Shown: positions 27,032 to 36,011, numbered from the stretch's first letter. The stretch is DNA of 64,000 bases from DASRHT01 sp035293765 (GCA_035293765.1 DATGMF010000097.1:105075-169074); one strand, 5' to 3'. Notes: generated by a model not told the origin, from the letters alone. A program made the numbers and translations.

Positions 27032-27108
27032 GGAGACGTCTCGCTACGTTGTTTCCCGCACCATGCCGGGTGAGATCAGCTTTTCTCCGTCGTAGCGAGA
27101 CGGTCTCC
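27032..27108. repeat. Inverted repeat between yvcK and the GYD gene
   Basis: Arms at 27032-27048 (GGAGACGTCTCGCTACG) and 27091-27108 (CGTAGCGAGACGGTCTCC) are complementary apart from one extra base, enclosing 42 bases. The CGTAGCGA core resembles the ends of the element at 9745-9836. It may terminate both convergent genes. Confidence 0.65.
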
Positions 27109-27131
27109 AGTCAATATCAAGGGCACATATG

Positions 27132-27425
27132 TTAGCGCAACCCTCTGGCGATCTGCTCGAACTCCTCGCGGGGAAAAGCCCGCATCGTCTGGGTACGCAT
27201 ACTGCCTTGCGCTATCGTGCTCAGGATCAGGCGAGCGGCTGTCTGGTCGTCGGGGGCTTCAGTAATGACGATATAGTCAAACTGTCCCATCACCAGATAG
27301 AAGCCCACTAATCTCCCTCCAGCCTCTTTCACGGCCTTATCAAAGGCTTGCAGGCGCTCGGGAGCATTTTTCGCTTCCCGCACTCCCTGCTCAGTCAGGT
27401 TGACTAAACTGATATAGGTCGGCAT
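27132..27425 (-). CDS. GYD-domain protein
   Basis: A 97-residue small ferredoxin-like-fold protein of the GYD family. The family outline is clear: YISLVNLTEQGVREAKNAPER at the start, then GRLVGFYLVMGQFDYIVITEAPDD, in which GQFDY corresponds to the GYD motif. Function of the family is unknown. GGAGGAGAAGAG before the ATG is a strong ribosome binding site. It is convergent with yvcK. Confidence 0.88.
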   Translation of the reverse strand: MPTYISLVNLTEQGVREAKNAPERLQAFDKAVKEAGGRLVGFYLVMGQFDYIVITEAPDDQTAARLILSTIAQGSMRTQTMRAFPREEFEQIARGLR

Positions 27426-27515
27426 CTCTTCTCCTCCGCTTGCGGCTGAATGGCGAACAACACTCAGAATGGTTCAGTAGAGGCTCTAATGCATTCATTG
27501 TACACGCTTTCCATC

Positions 27516-29033
27516 CTATGGTACAAGGGTTTGGCTTTTCCTGAAAAAAAGCCATCCCTCACATAAACCCGCCAGCGCGCCGACGAACAGGAACAGCGTA
27601 TGATGCCGCACTGAGTCATCGGTGATGATAAAGAAGCCGCTGGTAAAGAGCAGGTAGGTCAGGGTAGCAAGCACCGAGCCGATATAGGGACGGGTAAACC
27701 AGGTGATGATCACGTAGGGGGGGGGATTGACCACACGATAGCGCCCCAGCGTGATGAGACTGCTCACGCAGCCACCCAGTAAGCCGTAGACGAGCACCAG
27801 CACCGGCACGCCCAACGGTCTGAAGCCATTGGTAAGATCGCCATTGCCAAAGCCTTGCAGCATGGCAACAACCAGCACCGCCAGCAGCACAATCGCCAGA
27901 TAGAGCGCGAACACGATCAGCCAGCGATTCGTCTGCGGCTCCTGCGCAGTCTCAGGCGTCTCTGCTTTAGTATCTGCTGCCAATTGCTCGCTGCCTTTTC
28001 CCTTCACAACCGGCAACGGCTCGGTATCGGGCATGTTACTTAATGGTAACACCGCCTGCTCTACATCCTGCACGCTACGGAACGCCGACCCAACTGGATC
28101 TGTATCGGTAGGCGGCGTATGAAACGGGAAAGGCGTAGTGGATGGATAGATGCTCAGATACTTCTCCGGCAGCTTCTGTTTTCTGGCAATCGTCGCCAGT
28201 CGCTGAGCCAGCGCCGTCTGGTCGCCCCCCTGTTGCCAGGAAAAGAGGCGTAGACGCTGGCGCATAGCATCGGAAACAAGATACGTTACGCAGGCAATCT
28301 CACGGTTACGATAGGTTTCATGGACAACGATCTGCATGCGTTTAAACAGGGCATCGTGGGTTCCGGCTCCATGAACAGTATCAAGCAAGGGGAGTTGATG
28401 CTCGTTGCTTTCAGCAACCCGGCGCGGAACGCGATAGAGCACTCCCCATACTTCGGCCTCAGGCTCTGAACGGGGGGCAATGGTGACAATTGTTTTACCG
28501 GCTGCACTGCGCCCATCGTATGCTGCGGAGCCAAACATAATGCTATATCCTTTAAGCACCGCTGGCCCGTAAAGAAGAGCGAGCCCATCCAGCCGCTCGG
28601 GGCTATTCAAGATCGCCGTATCCATCTCCAGGCCATATTCAAAGAGCCAGAGAAACTCTTGCGGATCTTCGGCCACCTGTTTTAAAGCGCCTGAGGAGGA
28701 GATAGGGACGACCGTTGCCGGAAGTTCCTCCTCTTCCTCTTCGCTCAGCTCCTCTGGCAGAGGAGGAGCGGAGGGGGCCTTACTTGGAAAAGCAGGCAGG
28801 GGCGCAGTTTCGCTCTGCTGCCCGCTTTGCGATTGTCCCTCCGGGGGAAACATCGACTCAAAAGAATGAGGACGCGGCGTATTGCTGCGCACAACAAGCA
28901 CGCCTGGAAGGACCTCTTTTACATCCCGATTTTCACGCTCTTCATGGGCGACAGGTATCCTGATAGCTGGCATCTTCATCGTCCTGGACAGCCCACGATC
29001 ATACTGATACTGCTGGTTTTGATTCGTTCCCAC
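27516..29033 (-). CDS. Membrane protein with degenerate gamma-glutamylcyclotransferase-like domain
   Basis: A 505-residue protein. After a Pro/Glu-rich N-terminus (to about residue 110), residues about 125-265 resemble a GGCT-like domain: FEYGLEMDTAILNSPERL, then GYSIMFGS, then VWGVLYRVP. The catalytic Glu region, normally LDxxEG, reads LDTVHG, so activity is doubtful. The C-terminal part (about 375-505) has four hydrophobic segments. I choose GTG at 29031-29033 because AAGGAG is five bases upstream; an upstream TTG at 29069 has no site. The fusion of a GGCT-like fold to a membrane anchor is unusual. Confidence 0.75.
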   Translation of the reverse strand: MGTNQNQQYQYDRGLSRTMKMPAIRIPVAHEERENRDVKEVLPGVLVVRSNTPRPHSFESMFPPEGQSQSGQQSETAPLPAFPSKAPSAPPLPEELSEEEEEELPATVVPISSSGALKQVAEDPQEFLWLFEYGLEMDTAILNSPERLDGLALLYGPAVLKGYSIMFGSAAYDGRSAAGKTIVTIAPRSEPEAEVWGVLYRVPRRVAESNEHQLPLLDTVHGAGTHDALFKRMQIVVHETYRNREIACVTYLVSDAMRQRLRLFSWQQGGDQTALAQRLATIARKQKLPEKYLSIYPSTTPFPFHTPPTDTDPVGSAFRSVQDVEQAVLPLSNMPDTEPLPVVKGKGSEQLAADTKAETPETAQEPQTNRWLIVFALYLAIVLLAVLVVAMLQGFGNGDLTNGFRPLGVPVLVLVYGLLGGCVSSLITLGRYRVVNPPPYVIITWFTRPYIGSVLATLTYLLFTSGFFIITDDSVRHHTLFLFVGALAGLCEGWLFFRKSQTLVP

Positions 29034-29130
29034 TGCTTCTCCTTCTATACACATACCCACACATCTCAAAACAACAGCCTTCTATCATCTCAGGATACTG
29101 CAATCATCCTCATTCACCAAATTTATAGGA

Positions 29131-29220
29131 CTTGTGGTACATATAACCAAATTGCAAAACCTAGCGGTATTTACATTCAAATTGTGAAACTTAGTGGTAC
29201 TTCTGCTCAAACAGCTTTTG
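29131..29220. repeat. Three imperfect 30-base tandem repeats
   Basis: 29131-29160, 29161-29190 and 29191-29220 align as 30-base units sharing (C/A)(C/T)TxG(T/C)GGTA and AAATTG/AAACAG cores. The third unit overlaps the last codons and stop of the eIF2B-like gene, so the array appears to extend out from its 3' end. Confidence 0.6.
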
Positions 29221-30108
29221 CCGATCCTCTTTCGCCCTGGCGGCAATTGCGCGAATATCGCTGCGTTGCAGCACTCCGCGTTCAGTGATAATCTGGCTCA
29301 CCAGCCTGTTTGGCGTGCAGTCAAAGTAAAAATTGCGCACTGTCACGCCCGGTATTGCCTGCTCTAATACCTCTGTGGCCTCTTTCTCTTCCAGCATCTC
29401 CAGGTTGTCGGCCCGTTGCTCTGGCGTTGCAGACCAGCGTTTGGGAGAGATTTTCAAGCTTTCGCAGAGCACGTAGAAAGGAATACGATGCCCGCGAGCG
29501 GCCCAGGCCAGCAGCGCGGTACCGGCCTTATTGAGCACATCCCCGTTGGCAAGGATGCTATCCGCGCCCACGACCACGCCCTGGCATTCTGGCAAGAAAA
29601 TATCCGCCTGCGCATCAGTGATCAGGGTAATAGCGAAGCCGCGCTCGCTCAACGTCCGCGCCATCTCACGGCCCTCATAGCGCGGTCGGCCTTCCAGCAC
29701 AATCACACGCTCGATCTGTTGGCGCAGGGCCTGCAAGACATCCAGCACGGTGCCAGAAATGCTACACGTCATCAAGCAGCCATGCAAAAACGGCTCCGCG
29801 TTAGCTGCAATGCGGGCGGGAGCCGCGTCGTATTCTGCCAGCAAATGCGTGGCGGCTTGCGCAACCGCATCGGGGCCGCCCTGGACATTGAGCGCCCGCC
29901 CCACGGCTCCGGTGAGCGCAGCCATTGCGGGACGAGCCTCAGCCAGTTCTTGCCCGACATGATGCAGCAGGCGCATCTGCTCAGTTTGTGACTCCATAGG
30001 AGTCTGGGCCAGATCGCGTAAAATGCTTATTGCCTCGCGCATCAACCAGCGTGAGCCATGTTCACGGTCAGCACGCACCGTTGCAATGCGTTGTTCCAGA
30101 TTCTCCAT
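29191..30108 (-). CDS. eIF2B/ribose-1,5-bisphosphate isomerase-like protein
   Basis: A 305-residue protein of the IF-2B alpha/beta/delta family. The Rossmann-like C-terminal half carries the signature GADSILANGDVLNKAGTALL, with VIVLEGRPRYEGREMAR and PFYVLCESLK as flanking blocks. The N-terminal half is helical. Bacterial and archaeal members act on ribose or methylthioribose phosphates (isomerases); the true substrate here is not evident. GAGG precedes the ATG. The gene stands alone, with 30-base tandem repeats at its 3' end. Confidence 0.85.
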   Translation of the reverse strand: MENLEQRIATVRADREHGSRWLMREAISILRDLAQTPMESQTEQMRLLHHVGQELAEARPAMAALTGAVGRALNVQGGPDAVAQAATHLLAEYDAAPARIAANAEPFLHGCLMTCSISGTVLDVLQALRQQIERVIVLEGRPRYEGREMARTLSERGFAITLITDAQADIFLPECQGVVVGADSILANGDVLNKAGTALLAWAARGHRIPFYVLCESLKISPKRWSATPEQRADNLEMLEEKEATEVLEQAIPGVTVRNFYFDCTPNRLVSQIITERGVLQRSDIRAIAARAKEDRQKLFEQKYH

Positions 30109-30220
30109 GACCTCATTTTACCATCCTGCTTTCCACCACGCTCCTTGTGGGAATGGACCGGGGGACAAACCTGCATCTGGGCTCTGACTACAACGGCGTT
30201 CCCTGGCTTTATACTATGTA

Positions 30221-30997
30221 TTACCTCCCCCAATACGGGAGTAACAATGCTGGGAACCCAAGGCCGACCGCGGCTTGCCGGAACTTTTCAGCCAGCTCCT
30301 CGCGTTGCAGATACTCCATCAAACCGACTGCACTCACAAAGATCTCGGCATCCAGAGGATTGAGCGCAATTGCCGCACAGAGCATATGCAACGCTTCCAC
30401 CAGGAGATACACCGGCTTATCAAAAGGCGTCTTTTTGACCTCAACAGGAAACAGCCGCTTGAAATCCTCCAGCCTGTCCCTGGCGAGCTTTTTCTCCAGG
30501 GAACTGGTAAACTGGCTATTCACCATCAGCAGGTCGATATTTAGTCCGCCGGCGGCAAATCTATTCAGCGTGCTGACCGTAGCCAACGTCTGCAACATCG
30601 TATCAATGCGCTCCAGGTTTTTATCGATGCGTGGCCTGATGTCTCTGGCAGGAACACCATCAGTCCCCCATGACAGAAAGTACTTCATTCTATCGCAATC
30701 GTAGGAGACGAGCCTCATCAAGATCCTGATTTTTGACAAATGCACACGCACATCCTTAGCATTACGCTGGATTCTCTGCTCGCATGATCTCAAGAGCCAT
30801 CCTTCTAAGGGCACGATTGCCATCAACCAGAGCGGTTTTCTCAACGCGGACAGGCTCAGGATCAGTATGCCTATCGGTATTACCAGACCATTCAGGATAG
30901 AGTGGTTGATCCCGATCATATACTGGATAAGGTTCAGCAGCGCGTCACCCAGGAGCGCAAACGCCATCACGAGCAATAAAAGAACCGATTTTCTCAA
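30221..30997 (-). CDS. Hypothetical membrane-anchored protein
   Basis: A 258-residue protein with two N-terminal hydrophobic segments (about residues 4-30 and 36-66) and a helical, charged C-terminal domain of about 180 residues with two regions rich in Lys/Arg/Leu. No family recognised. The start is probably TTG at 30995-30997, with AAGGAGGAAG about 11 bases upstream; no in-frame ATG is well placed. Confidence 0.6.
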   Translation of the reverse strand: MRKSVLLLLVMAFALLGDALLNLIQYMIGINHSILNGLVIPIGILILSLSALRKPLWLMAIVPLEGWLLRSCEQRIQRNAKDVRVHLSKIRILMRLVSYDCDRMKYFLSWGTDGVPARDIRPRIDKNLERIDTMLQTLATVSTLNRFAAGGLNIDLLMVNSQFTSSLEKKLARDRLEDFKRLFPVEVKKTPFDKPVYLLVEALHMLCAAIALNPLDAEIFVSAVGLMEYLQREELAEKFRQAAVGLGFPALLLPYWGR

Positions 30998-31011
30998 AGA
31001 AGGCTTCCTCC

Positions 31012-31248
31012 TTAGAAGGCGAGAATGCAGCGCGTATCATGCGAGGTAAAAATGATGCTATTATCCGAAACAAGTACCTCTGGTACACCGCAGTGGCGTA
31101 TGACATCATACAATGTTACAAAGAAAGCCTCGTTATCTTGTTTGCGCGCAATGGCAGAGGTGAAGACAGCCCTTGAAAAATTTTTCCAGGATGCAAATAC
31201 ATTAACTCCTCTGTAGAGTATATTACACGGATTCTCTTGCCCAAACAA
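31012..31248 (-). pseudogene. Transposase remnant (integrase-core fragment)
   Basis: The 78-residue frame ends with YDVIRHCGVPEVLVSDNS followed by IIFTS. This resembles the second Asp region of rve/DDE integrase-core transposases (GVPExxxxDNGxxFxS). The catalytic third acidic motif and the N-terminal HTH are missing, and the Gly after DN is changed to Ser, so this is a decayed insertion-sequence fragment. It abuts a truncated SnoaL-like gene. Confidence 0.55.
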
Positions 31249-31271
31249 GAGGAGAGTTCCTTGCGTTCTAG

Positions 31272-31562
31272 AGCGAGCTGCCAGGCGCCATGCCCGATTT
31301 TTCTTACAATCTGGACCAGGTTCAGCAGCAGGGGAGCAAGGTCACTGCGCTGATCCAGATTACCGGCACCCACACGGGCAATCTCTCTTTACCATTGTTC
31401 GGCCTCCGGTCAACTCAGCCCACAGGCATAGCAATCGTACAGCCACAGGTACCGTGCGAGTTTCAAGTTGACGCCGGCAAAGTCGTAGGAGCTCGTGTTG
31501 AGCAGGTACCCGGCGGCGGCCTCTCGGGTCTGCTCCAGCAGATAGGAGCCGAGTTACCATAG
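31272..31562 (+). pseudogene. 5'-truncated SnoaL-like/NTF2-fold protein fragment
   Basis: After an in-frame stop at 31269-31271 the frame reads SELPGAMPDFSYNL, then VTALIQITGTHTGNLSLP and a C-terminal RVEQVPGGGLSGLLQQIG. This is the second half of the SnoaL-like polyketide-cyclase/NTF2 family. The first 40-50 residues usual for the family are absent, so it is likely a truncated gene. The break lies next to the transposase remnant. Confidence 0.55.
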
Positions 31563-31646
31563 CGTCCATGCGCGGTCAGGTTAGTGTATAATAACAGGTA
31601 TTGTACGGCACTTGTATTTATACACCATAACGAAAGGCAGGCAAGT

Positions 31647-32435
31647 ATGGGAAACGTGGATACCAATGTTCTGTCACAGTTACTAGAGGAACTGAACTCC
31701 GGTCGCCTGAAGGTTGTTGACCTGACCTCCCCGCTGGGGCCAGAGACACCAGTGATCGACCTGCCACCTATTTTCGCACCGTCGCCCGGCGTTACCCTGA
31801 CCGAGATTTCGCGTTACGATGAGCGCGGCCCCGGTTGGTACTGGAACATTATCAATATGGGCGAGCATACAGGGACGCACTTTGACGCGCCAATTCACTG
31901 GGTAACAGGCAAAGATCTGCCCAACAACGCCACCGATACGATCCCGCCGCGCAAATTTATCGGTCCCGCCTGCGTCATCGACGTAACCGCGCAGGTACAG
32001 CAATCCGAGGATTTCTTGCTGAGCATCGACGATGTAAAGGCGTGGGAAAGCAAGCATGGTCGCATTCCGGCAGGGGCATGGGTCTTGTTGCAGACCGGCT
32101 GGAGCAAGCGCCAGAGCCGCGAGGAGTTTCTCAATGTACGCGCCGATGGCGCGCACTCGCCCGGCTTCCACCAGACCTGCTCCGACTTTCTGATCAAAGA
32201 GCGCGATATCCTCGGCGTTGGCGTAGAGACGGTCGGCACCGATGCCGGGCAGGCTGGCACCTTCGATCCGCCGTTCCCTAACCATACATTCATGCATGGT
32301 AACGGGAAGTTCGGCATCACCAGCTTGACTAACCTGGAAGCGTTGCCGCCCACCGGCGCGCTGATCATTGCCGCCCCGCTCAAAATCGTCAACGGCTCCG
32401 GCAGCCCCCTGCGCGTTATCGCCATCACACCGTAG
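31647..32435 (+). CDS. Cyclase-family metal hydrolase (kynurenine formamidase-like)
   Basis: A 262-residue protein of the cyclase/arylformamidase family. The metal motif HxGTHxDAPxH is intact in GEHTGTHFDAPIHW (around residues 72-85). VVDLTSPLGPETPV at the N-terminus and DILGVGVETVGTDAG are typical. The family hydrolyses N-formylkynurenine, isatin or similar amides; the substrate is not certain. I start at the ATG at 31647 with AAGGCAGG upstream; a frame from 31584 adds 21 atypical residues. The stop TAG (32433-32435) is part of a GTAGGG repeat. Confidence 0.9.
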   Translation: MGNVDTNVLSQLLEELNSGRLKVVDLTSPLGPETPVIDLPPIFAPSPGVTLTEISRYDERGPGWYWNIINMGEHTGTHFDAPIHWVTGKDLPNNATDTIPPRKFIGPACVIDVTAQVQQSEDFLLSIDDVKAWESKHGRIPAGAWVLLQTGWSKRQSREEFLNVRADGAHSPGFHQTCSDFLIKERDILGVGVETVGTDAGQAGTFDPPFPNHTFMHGNGKFGITSLTNLEALPPTGALIIAAPLKIVNGSGSPLRVIAITP

Positions 32436-32487
32436 GGTCCCGCTTTAGCGCGACCTGCGCGATTTATCGCGTCACCATATCGTACCG

Positions 32488-32548
32488 ACCCGCTTGAGCG
32501 CGTCCAATTTATTGTAATGCAATAAACTGGACGCGCTCAAGCGGGTCC
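32488..32548. repeat. Near-perfect palindrome of the GGACGCG...GGTCCCTA family
   Basis: Arms of about 28 bases (32488-32515 and 32520-32548) are complementary with one or two mismatches and share GGACGCGCTCAAGCGGGTC. It lies between the convergent cyclase and Bax1-like genes. 32432-32475 holds two more partial copies of the core (CGCTTTAGCGCG, GCGATTTATCGCG). It could form a strong hairpin and end both transcripts. Confidence 0.75.
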
Positions 32549-32562
32549 CTAAGGAAATATCC

Positions 32563-34590
32563 TCATCCCCATAAATCTTCCTGGAACGCCGATCTCTCTT
32601 TTATTACGCGCTTTTTCACCGCGCGTCTCTCACCCGTTCGCTTTCCTCCACTTTCAGCAGCTCCCGGCGGCCCGCTTATCGCCACGGGTTGCGCATCTTG
32701 CGCTATCTCATCTCCCGCATCCACGTTTTCAACCAGTTCAACCTGCACGTCAAAGATCGAATCACGCCGGATCTGCACCTCCGGCCACAGGTTCAACAAC
32801 GCCTCGATGGTCGTATCTTCACGGACTTGAAGGGCCTGATTACGGCTTTTTAGTTCGTATAAAACTTGCGACAGGGAGGCGGACTGCTGTTCGTGCATCC
32901 AGACAAGAAACGCCTGTTTTAGCTGCTCGATCCAGTTGAGATAATACAATCCTATCCCCGGCAAAAATGCAATTTCCTCGTCAACGATCAGTTCCGCTGC
33001 TCGTTGCAGTTCCGAGCGGCGGTAACAGCATAGTGCCTGGCAGCAGGCTTTTTCTGATAGCAGACCTTCGCGCCTCACTTGCTCGCGTACTGTCGAAACG
33101 TCAAGGCGCGCCAGCCGCTCAGCAAAGTCATCGTAACGGCTGCGCAAAACCTGGAGCACATCGGTCGCGGAGAGCTGATCCTGGTAAAAAACTAGCGGGA
33201 AATCCTGCGCAATGCTGGCAAAAGCCTCTTTCGCCTCCACAGGAATCGCCAGCAGCAGGTCATCACGTCCTCGCAGTTGCTGCAACTTCTGGATTTTGCG
33301 TTCGCGGTACGCAGGCGTCCAGAAGCCGAGAATTTCAACATAGATGCGTCTGTTAGCACGGCTTAGAGCGAAATCAGGAATGAAAATGCTCTGGGGGAGC
33401 AGCAAGGGCTCCGGCTCGCGCTCCAACTCCCAGCCATCCATACCCCAACCGCCTGCTAAAGACTGGAATGCCTCCGAAAAAGACTGTTCGATGCTGCTAT
33501 CAAAGAGCGTCGCAGCGGTGTGCGATGCTGCTGTAAGATCATGTTGCGCGGCCTCCTCGTGAGGCGACTCGATAAACTTGAGAACGTGGCTATCCATTGC
33601 GAAAGTATACGCGCGCTGCAAGAAATGCACTTTCGCCTCAGCCTCCACAATTGCCGCGGTCAGCAATGTTCTGCCCTTATTTCTGGCCTGCCCCCGTTCA
33701 GCATGGGCAATCCCGTAGCCTAGCAGCAAACGACAGAGGCGAGCAAGACGCAAACCATAATGCTGCGGCACACCGGTCACTTCCTGAGGGCCATAGAGTG
33801 TCAGCGTCAACAGCGGAGCAGTCGCTGCCGGCAGTTCCAGGGCTGTTTGCTCTCCCGGGAGCGCCGCATCATAGGTAAGGTCATAGTACACCCCAAGCTT
33901 GCGCGCCAGATAACTCAGACGTTTGATCACCGCACCGACGCCCATGCCGACCGCACCCGCAGCCGCCTGCCCCGCTTTCTTGCTAAACGCCTGGCAGTCA
34001 ATAACGAAGCTCACGCCTGAGGCATTGAAAAGGGCTGCCTCGAAGACCCACTGATTATATAAAGTTGCAACGTCCTGCACGTCGGGGGCCTGAGGGGTCG
34101 TACGAGAGAGTAGCGCCTCCTCTTCGCTATCGAGAGCCAGCAGGTATTCCAGATCAGCAACGGCGAGCTGATAGTTTGTCGCAAACGCCTGCAACGCCCT
34201 GGCTCTCTCCTGTGCGCCGAGAAAGCCCCGATGTAGTTGATTGACATAATTATAGAGGGCCAGGCGCAACTGCACGGATGAAGTAATATCGGCCAGGTCG
34301 GGAGATCCGGTCAACGTCTGTAGAACCGCAGCCCATTCGCGCTGTTGCCAGCTATACCAGTGGCTCAGCGTAGCAATCAGGCAATGGGCGAGACGGTAAT
34401 CGCCGATATATGAGCGGGCATCGTCAAGCGAGAAATTGCGCTGAGGCTGGCCCAGGAGCTCTTCATGATAGGCAATGAGGCGCGCTATCTCTTCCTGCAA
34501 TTCTCCAGGTCGCAGAAAATGCAGGGAGACAAACAGCTCGCCATCGCGCCGTTGAATAGACTTTTTCACATCTTGCAGACTGAAACGCAC
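32563..34590 (-). CDS. bax1: Bax1-like XPB-associated nuclease (DUF790)
   Basis: A 675-residue protein matching the DUF790/Bax1 family, the structure-specific endonuclease that partners XPB helicase in archaea and some bacteria. The nuclease core PDFALSRANRRIYVEILGFW followed by ERKIQKLQQLRGRDDLLLAIP (about residues 405-450) has the strand-D...E-x-hydrophobic-Lys pattern of the PD-(D/E)XK fold. The N-terminal part (1-200) matches the family helical region. An XPB-like helicase gene lies on the same strand 5.7 kb upstream, which supports a joint repair role. The promoter carries a box repeated near the kinase gene. Confidence 0.85.
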   Translation of the reverse strand: MRFSLQDVKKSIQRRDGELFVSLHFLRPGELQEEIARLIAYHEELLGQPQRNFSLDDARSYIGDYRLAHCLIATLSHWYSWQQREWAAVLQTLTGSPDLADITSSVQLRLALYNYVNQLHRGFLGAQERARALQAFATNYQLAVADLEYLLALDSEEEALLSRTTPQAPDVQDVATLYNQWVFEAALFNASGVSFVIDCQAFSKKAGQAAAGAVGMGVGAVIKRLSYLARKLGVYYDLTYDAALPGEQTALELPAATAPLLTLTLYGPQEVTGVPQHYGLRLARLCRLLLGYGIAHAERGQARNKGRTLLTAAIVEAEAKVHFLQRAYTFAMDSHVLKFIESPHEEAAQHDLTAASHTAATLFDSSIEQSFSEAFQSLAGGWGMDGWELEREPEPLLLPQSIFIPDFALSRANRRIYVEILGFWTPAYRERKIQKLQQLRGRDDLLLAIPVEAKEAFASIAQDFPLVFYQDQLSATDVLQVLRSRYDDFAERLARLDVSTVREQVRREGLLSEKACCQALCCYRRSELQRAAELIVDEEIAFLPGIGLYYLNWIEQLKQAFLVWMHEQQSASLSQVLYELKSRNQALQVREDTTIEALLNLWPEVQIRRDSIFDVQVELVENVDAGDEIAQDAQPVAISGPPGAAESGGKRTGERRAVKKRVIKERSAFQEDLWG

Positions 34591-34703
34591 AGGGTTGCTC
34601 CTCGCTGATGTTTACTACCCTCGTATTATAGCGGATTTCCAGGGTGCAATATAGAGCGTTATACAAAATGCCACCTCCAGAGCACGCCGCTCTGTTGCTA
34701 CAG

Positions 34704-34726
34704 TATAGCACATTTGTTCTATCCAG
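34704..34726 (-). promoter_or_regulatory. Promoter with candidate operator for the Bax1-like gene
   Basis: On the minus strand the sequence reads GATAGAACAAATGTGCTATA then CTG. TGCTATACT is an extended -10, and TAGAAC(A)AATGTGC overlaps it. Nearly the same box (TAGAACGAATGTGCTATA) recurs at 35967-35990. GAAC-N4-GTGC is one change from the GAAC-N4-GTTC form of gram-positive LexA sites; the SOS reading is inference. Confidence 0.5.
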
Positions 34727-34837
34727 CAAGCGGTAAGTGATGCTTTTCGATGGATATATTAAAGAAAAGACAAAAATGTTATACTCAACCTGACAACAGT
34801 ATGTATGTCGAGTTTATAAAGAAAGAAAAAAACATCT

Positions 34838-35824
34838 ATGATGCCAGATCTACCTGAGACCTTTCATGTCAGGCGACCAACGCTTGATGATGCCCAGATT
34901 GTAGTTGATTTAATCAGGTATTGCCAGCAACGAGAGTGGAATGGTTCAGAAATCACTTTAGAGGACACGCTGACGCTCTGGCAATCCCCCGAAATGGATC
35001 TTGAGCTGGACGCCTGGCTGGTCTTTGCCGCGGACAACCGGTTGGTAGCCTACTTACATCTCTCTCGCATCGACCCCCTGCACATGAGCATCAATAAGCG
35101 CGTCCATCCTGACTACGAAGCATTGGAGCTGCATAGCGCACTGCTGGCGTGTGCGGAGGAGCGAGCACGGCAGGTGATCCCACAACTACGGCCCGATGCG
35201 CGTATCTCTCTCAACACCACACATAACACCCTGACGGCTCCAATAGCCACCGAGGCAGCAAAGCAGACAGGCTTTGTTTATAGAAGAAGCACCTTTCGCA
35301 TGGAGATAGCAATGGACGAGCCGCCATCCGCGCCAATCTGGCCGCAGGGGATCGTCCTGCGTCCCTTCACACTGGAGATGGCAAAGGCAGTTCATGCTGC
35401 TGACGACGAAGCATTCCAGGATCACTGGGGATACACCTCGCTCCCATTCGAGACATTCGAGTATCTCTTTATCAAGAGCCCCAGGTTTGATCCGACGCTC
35501 TGGTTTCTGCCTTTTGCTGGCAAGGAAATCGCCGGAACGGCCCTGTGCGAGCGCAGGGAGGAGACAGGCTTCGTCAATAGCCTGAGCGTGCGGCGACCCT
35601 GGCGGCGATTAGGATTGGGGCTGGCGTTACTGCATCATGCCTTTGGCGAGTTCTACCGGCGTGGCGAACGCAAAGTCGCGCTCTATGTCGATGCCCAGAG
35701 CCTGACCGGAGCCACGCACCTCTATGAGCGCGCCGGGATGAAAGTGGCGCGGCAATTCGATCGGTATGAGAAGGAACTGCGCCCTGGAATCGAGCTAAGC
35801 ACGCAGGAGATCGAAGCTTCTTAA
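34838..35824 (+). CDS. Double-GNAT-domain acetyltransferase
   Basis: A 328-residue protein with two GNAT folds in tandem (about residues 8-150 and 165-315), like mycothiol synthase and related enzymes. The acetyl-CoA motif is clear in the second domain: VNSLSVRRPWRRLGLGLALL, followed by LYVDAQSLTGATHLYERAGM. The first domain has lost a clean R/QxxGxG/A loop and may be structural. The acceptor is unknown. It lies between the Bax1-like gene (divergent) and the first kinase gene. Confidence 0.88.
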   Translation: MMPDLPETFHVRRPTLDDAQIVVDLIRYCQQREWNGSEITLEDTLTLWQSPEMDLELDAWLVFAADNRLVAYLHLSRIDPLHMSINKRVHPDYEALELHSALLACAEERARQVIPQLRPDARISLNTTHNTLTAPIATEAAKQTGFVYRRSTFRMEIAMDEPPSAPIWPQGIVLRPFTLEMAKAVHAADDEAFQDHWGYTSLPFETFEYLFIKSPRFDPTLWFLPFAGKEIAGTALCERREETGFVNSLSVRRPWRRLGLGLALLHHAFGEFYRRGERKVALYVDAQSLTGATHLYERAGMKVARQFDRYEKELRPGIELSTQEIEAS

Positions 35825-35966
35825 TTTCAGTATCCTCAAGCGGATCGAGATAACTACGCGCTCTCGCCGCCTCCCTTGAGGGCTACTATACCTGTCATTT
35901 CCGAAGATGTCAAGTGAAAATGCATTAAATATTGTCGAGAGGCGCCTCGGGAAAAATAGGGAAATA

Positions 35967-36011
35967 TATAGCACATTCGTTCTATACAACAGCAGTAATA
36001 TCTGCTATAAT
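35967..36011 (+). promoter_or_regulatory. Extended -10 promoter with upstream box, first kinase gene
   Basis: TGCTATAAT at 36003-36011 is a consensus extended -10, 129 bases before the start at 36140. Upstream, 35967-35990 carries TATAGCACATTCGTTCTATA, nearly identical to the site at the Bax1-like promoter. The remaining part of the 315-base gap after the GNAT gene holds nothing else I can identify. Confidence 0.55.

Noticed and set aside
31683..32297. 204-codon minus-strand frame opposite the cyclase gene
   Set aside because: The cyclase metal motif on the plus strand is intact and the minus frame has no recognisable domain.
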